A stretch of DNA of 64,000 nucleotides from Larus michahellis. Lineage: Eukaryota; Chordata; Aves; Charadriiformes; Laridae. Location: contig NC_133900.1 in the NCBI RefSeq assembly GCF_964199755.1, forward strand, positions 74,260,727-74,324,726. Reading direction: 5' to 3'. Below, piece by piece: positions 60,792 to 64,000 of this stretch. The first letter of the stretch is position 1; the number at the start of each line of letters is the position of its first letter. The position numbers and the translations under genes are program-made. The notes below the pieces were generated by a model. It had not been told where the DNA came from. It saw only the letters and a list, made by a program, of their open reading frames with translations, and did no database searches.

Positions 60792-61634
60792 ATGGCGGAG
60801 GAGGCGATGGAGAGCTACCTGTACGCCGCTTACCACCCCTACTCCTACCGCTACCCGCCGCCCAAGGGCAAGGGGGGCGCGGCGGGCGGCTGGCGGCCGC
60901 GGGGCAGCGGCTACTTCTCGGGCTACGGGGAGGCGGCGGCGGCCGCCGAGTACTTCGACAACTACCAGCGGGCCCAGCTGAAGGCCATCCTCTCCCAGGT
61001 CAACCCCAACCTGACGCCGCGGCTCCGCAAGGCCAACACCAAGGAGGTGGGCGTCCAGGTGAACCCGCGGCAGGATGCCTCGGTGCAGTGCTCCCTCGGG
61101 CCCCGCACGCTGCTCCGCCGCCGCCCCGGACCCTCCGCTCCCGCCGCCGGGCCGCGGCCCCGGGAGGCGGAGCGGGAGCAGGAGCAGGGCAGCCCCGCCA
61201 CCACCAGCACCCGCGCCGTCCGCTTCCCCCGCACCATCGCCGTCTACTCGCCCATGGCGTCCCGCAGACTCACCGCTTTCCTGGAGGAACCGGAGCCGGA
61301 GCGGCGGCCGCAAGAGGAGGCGGAGGAGAAGGAGGAGGCGGCGGCGAAGGAGGAGGTGGAGGAGGCGGCGGCGGCCGTCGAAGAGGAGCCGGCCGCGGTG
61401 CGGGAGCAGCGGGAGGCGGAGGCGGCCGCCGTGCGGGCCAGCTGGGAGAAACCCGCCGAGAGCGGGGCCGAGCCGCTGGGGCAGCGCCCGGCCGAGCCGC
61501 GGGGGCAGCGTCCCCCCGCCACCCCGGAGCCGCCGGAGGGGAGCCGGGAGCCGCCGGAGGAGGCGCGGGCAGAGCCGCCGGCCGACCCCCAGAAGCGGGA
61601 GCCGGCGGCGGGCAAGACCCGCCTGCGCTTCCAG
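60792..61634 (+). CDS. ZAR1: ZAR1 exon 1 (coding part)
   Basis: Encodes residues 1-281, ending TRLRFQ in phase 0 before GTGAGG. The GAGGAGG-rich stretch at about 61290-61420 encodes an EEAEEKEEAAAKEEVEEAAA-type repeat that varies freely between species. Confidence 0.95.
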
Positions 61635-62212
61635 GTGAGGGGCGGCCCGGGGGAGGGGGAGGAGCGGAGCGGGGCCCGGGGGGAGCTCGCCCCGTCGAGT
61701 AACGGTTGTCGCCGGCAGTTCCTGGAGCAGAAGTACGGGTACTACCACTGCAAGGACTGCAACATCCGCTGGGAGAGCGCCTACGTCTGGTGCGTCCAGG
61801 GCACCAACAAGGTAGGGCGGGCTCGGACCATCCCCGCTCGGCTCGGATCATCTCGACCACCCTCGCGCTGACCCAGGTCTCCCCCTGCCCCCCCACCCCC
61901 TCCCCCAGGTCTATTTTCGGCAGTTCTGCCGGACCTGCCAGAAGTCCTACAACCCGTACCGCGTGGAGGACATCACCTGCCAGGTAAGGGACGCCTTGGC
62001 CTTGCTCCGGGTCACCCCTTGGCCACCTGCCCACCCACCGATGGACTGATGGCCACCTTCTTCCCCAGAGCTGCAAGCAGACGAGGTGCACCTGCCCCGT
62101 GAAGATGCGCCACGTGGATCCCAAGCGGCCCCACCGCCAGGACCTCTGTGGGAGGTGCAAAGGGAAGCGCCTCTCCTGCGATAGCACGTTCAGTTTCAAA
62201 TACATCATCTGA
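60792..62212 (+). CDS. ZAR1: ZAR1, zygote arrest 1 (4 exons, 384 aa)
   Basis: ZAR1 is an oocyte protein that binds 3' UTR elements of stored maternal mRNAs and is needed for the egg-to-embryo transition (family knowledge). Exons 60792-61634, 61719-61811, 61909-61983 and 62069-62212 join into 1155 nt; human ZAR1 is 424 aa. Visible features are a Tyr/Gly-rich N terminus; the conserved AEYFDNYQRAQLKAILSQVN and VGVQVNPRQDASVQCSLG blocks; a Glu/Ala/Pro-rich low-complexity middle (about 170-275); and an atypical zinc-finger domain with CxxC pairs at C292/C295, C319/C322, C336/C339, C344/C346 and C364/C367, ending FSFKYII as in human. The frame stays open upstream, but the ATG at 60792 (CGCAATGG) begins the expected protein and follows a TATA-like box. 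Confidence 0.97.
61635..61718 (+). other. ZAR1 intron 1 (84 nt, in frame, no stop)
   Basis: A GT-AG intron (GTGAGG..CCGGCAG) whose length is a multiple of three. Read through, it encodes 28 residues (VRGGPGEGEERSGARGELAP, then SSNGCRRQ) without a stop and joins FLEQKYGYY in frame. The flanks RLRFQ and FLEQKYGYYHC are contiguous in mammalian ZAR1, so removal is the expected main form. Confidence 0.85.
61719..61811 (+). CDS. ZAR1: ZAR1 exon 2
   Basis: Encodes residues 282-312 (FLEQKYGYYHCKDCNIRWES AYVWCVQGTNK), the first part of the zinc-finger domain and nearly invariant in vertebrates. It is 93 nt, phase 0-0. Confidence 0.97.
61909..61983 (+). CDS. ZAR1: ZAR1 exon 3
   Basis: Encodes residues 313-337 (VYFRQFCRTCQKSYNPYRVE DITCQ) in 75 nt, phase 0-0. 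It carries a CxxC pair and the first Cys of the next. The introns on either side are 97 and 85 bp. Confidence 0.97.
62069..62212 (+). CDS. ZAR1: ZAR1 exon 4 (terminal coding part)
   Basis: Encodes residues 338-384 (SCKQTRCTCPVKMRHVDPKR to SFKYII) and TGA. The remaining cysteines of the RNA-binding zinc-finger domain are all present. Confidence 0.97.
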   Translation, partial: SCKQTRCTCPVKMRHVDPKRPHRQDLCGRCKGKRLSCDSTFSFKYII

Positions 62213-62353
62213 GTGGGATGGGGGGGGTGGATTTTTTTTTTCTTGTTTTTGTTTAGGTATCTTCTAGAAAACTGCAAGTAGAGCAGAATTTTTTTTTGTT
62301 GTTGTTGTTTGAAGGTAGTTGGTGAGGTTTAGCTGGGAAAGCATGCAAATAAA
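62213..62353 (+). terminator. ZAR1: ZAR1 3' UTR and poly(A) signal
   Basis: A short T-rich 3' UTR with runs of ten T (62232-62241) and nine T (62289-62297), ending at AATAAA 62348-62353. Oocyte mRNAs often use U-rich cytoplasmic polyadenylation elements; no exact TTTTAT or TTTTAAT was found between the stop and the signal, so such control is only a possibility. Confidence 0.65.
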
Positions 62354-64000
62354 AGTATCGCAAAGCACGCTCAAATGATCAGGTGGGTTTGTGCCCAGCT
62401 CAGAGGGTGCATAATTGCAGCTTCTGTAACTTGCACAGGGGAAGAGCCTGCAAATAATATTTTGTAATTCAGTGATGTCTTGGCAACAACTGATGTGGGA
62501 CTTCATATAATTTCAGGTGGGGAAGGATGCATGTTACTGCTCCTACCCTTGAACTAATCATACACCTCAGTTCAACATCAAGTTTACATCTACAGTAGGT
62601 AGCAGAGCATTGTTCATGAACAAAACACCTAATGGTATTCACTTACTGTGCACATATCCGTGCAGAAAGACTCCTGCACCTGTTCTTCATCACTAGAAAA
62701 TGATTAGAAATGCTGTGTAAAAACTAGTCACTTCTGCTGGTACAGCTGGTCTGCATTTACCTAAATTGGTGTTCTGGGGTTGTAGGCTAAAGCCAAAGAA
62801 AGCTTGTGGTTAATGCATTTTCAGGGACATTTCTCACAAACTGCTGGGGAAGGGAGTCACTGATGTGATGGTTTCTTGGTAAATGAGCTTCCCATCTTCA
62901 CTTCCACAAGGTTACCAAGAGACATGACACTTCAAAGGCTCAAAATATGATACTGCATCTGCCTGGCTTCCTCTTGTATCTGCAGGTGATGCACAAGACC
63001 TGTGCACTCAGTGGCTTACACTTGAAGAATTTGATCTAGTTATGGTTTAGGTGTCTACCATTGGGGAAGGATCAAATTCCTGACCGTTATGGGATTGTGT
63101 TTGCAAGTAGGAATTGCACTTCTGGTGTTTGGTACTAATGGAACAACCAGTGTGGTGCCTCCCAGATCATGCTGTCAGTGGTAATGGTCTCTGCAGGGAC
63201 ACCATGCTTCAGCAAAGCATTACAAGCTGACTCTACTTTACACCCCACTACTCTATCCTGTAGCCAAGGAGTTGCATAAGCTTGGAGGAAAACATACTTT
63301 TCTGAGACTGCTAATAAAGCTGTTAAATTTGAAATTGAGCATAATAGTGCACAAAGCCTTTTGCAGAACTCTTGAGGTAGCTTCTATTTGGAAAGACTGA
63401 TTGATCTTAGCTATAATGAACTTACCTACACCTATATCCAGCTTACTTGATACCACCCCATTGAAGACTAAAGGGGGAACTAGTCTGTTTAACAGCTTCA
63501 GCGCCTGGTTATCTTGCATCTCTAAATGGAAGATAGTATATGGCAGGGTGGGCAAACATTGTCCCTTTGTACCAACAAGCGTCCATTTGGAGGGGCAGTG
63601 TGTGTTAATGCTGTAGGCTTAACTCATCTTGCTGTAGATTCCTGCTTTATTTTAACGTGCCCCTTGAATTTCCTGCAGTAACTAAGGCTTAATGCCTCAG
63701 CACCAATTTATTACCAAGTAATTTTATTTATTCTTGCTCCATTAATTATTATAGCAGCATGAAGCATTCTGGGAACAAGTAGACCTACCACCCACAGAAT
63801 GTGGGGTACCGTTTTATTTCATGCTTCTACCTGAAGCAATTTCCCCTGTATCACAGTAAAAGGAACTATCCCTTGGCATTACTGAAAGACTCTCACAACA
63901 AGTTCCACCCTTGCTCTGTTCAATTTGAAGCATACAACTGCAGTCAGGCAGTTTTCTGTTGTAATGTGTGTGCCTTGCACTCACCTGTAGTTACAGTGAT
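62354..64000. other. downstream flank, no coding exon recognised
   Basis: AT-rich unique sequence. In other vertebrates FRYL follows ZAR1 on the opposite strand, so part of its 3' UTR could lie here. However, no FRYL coding exon and no decisive minus-strand poly(A) signal could be identified. The minus-strand open frame at 63253-63555 matches nothing I recognise. Confidence 0.45.

Noticed and set aside
60750-62277. Long minus-strand open frames opposite ZAR1
   Set aside because: They are shadows of the GC-rich, GAG-rich ZAR1 exon 1; the translations are Leu/Arg or Pro/Ser low complexity and cross ZAR1 splice sites.
63253-63555. 100-codon minus-strand frame near the right edge
   Set aside because: No family recognised, and the sequence on either side is interrupted by stops in that frame.

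Overview
The window is avian nuclear DNA, very probably from a bird. All the recognisable interspersed repeats but one are 5'-truncated CR1 LINEs ending in the family's ATTCTATGATT-type 3' tail. No Alu- or L1-like element is visible, introns are compact, and gene starts sit in very GC-rich CpG islands. Three protein-coding genes lie on the + strand in the order SLAIN2 - SLC10A4 - ZAR1, the conserved vertebrate order (human 4p12, where FRYL follows in the opposite direction).

Layout. 1-2250: upstream flank with an antisense CR1 fragment (1608-2207) that stops just short of the SLAIN2 CpG island. 2250-41490: SLAIN2, with eight constitutive coding exons (576 aa), an 11.5-kb first intron and a 3' UTR of about 3.5 kb. 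CR1 pieces lie in introns 1, 2 and 6 and in the 3' UTR, and a hAT-like non-autonomous DNA transposon lies in intron 4. A ninth, probably alternative, 78-nt exon lies at 31242-31319. 41490-57640: intergenic, with two CR1 copies and several AT-rich unique islands that could be regulatory. 57640-60281: SLC10A4 (three exons, 372 aa). 60640-62353: ZAR1 (four exons, 384 aa, introns under 100 bp). 62354-64000: downstream flank with no recognised coding exon, where the 3' end of a convergent FRYL would be expected.

How the genes relate. They share synteny, not a pathway. SLAIN2 is a microtubule plus-end factor acting with EB1, CLIP-170 and ch-TOG. SLC10A4 is an orphan bile-acid-transporter-family protein of neuronal vesicles. 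ZAR1 is an oocyte RNA-binding protein needed at the egg-to-embryo transition.

I did not find a wholly new system. The strongest lead is the in-frame SLAIN2 cassette exon, which would split an S-A-I-P (SxIP-type, EB1-binding) motif and insert a 26-residue, net +6 segment. Second is the 84-nt first intron of ZAR1, which is a multiple of three and free of in-frame stops, so its retention would give a longer intact protein. Exon limits were set by hand from splice signals, reading phase and remembered human family sequences; no alignment was run.
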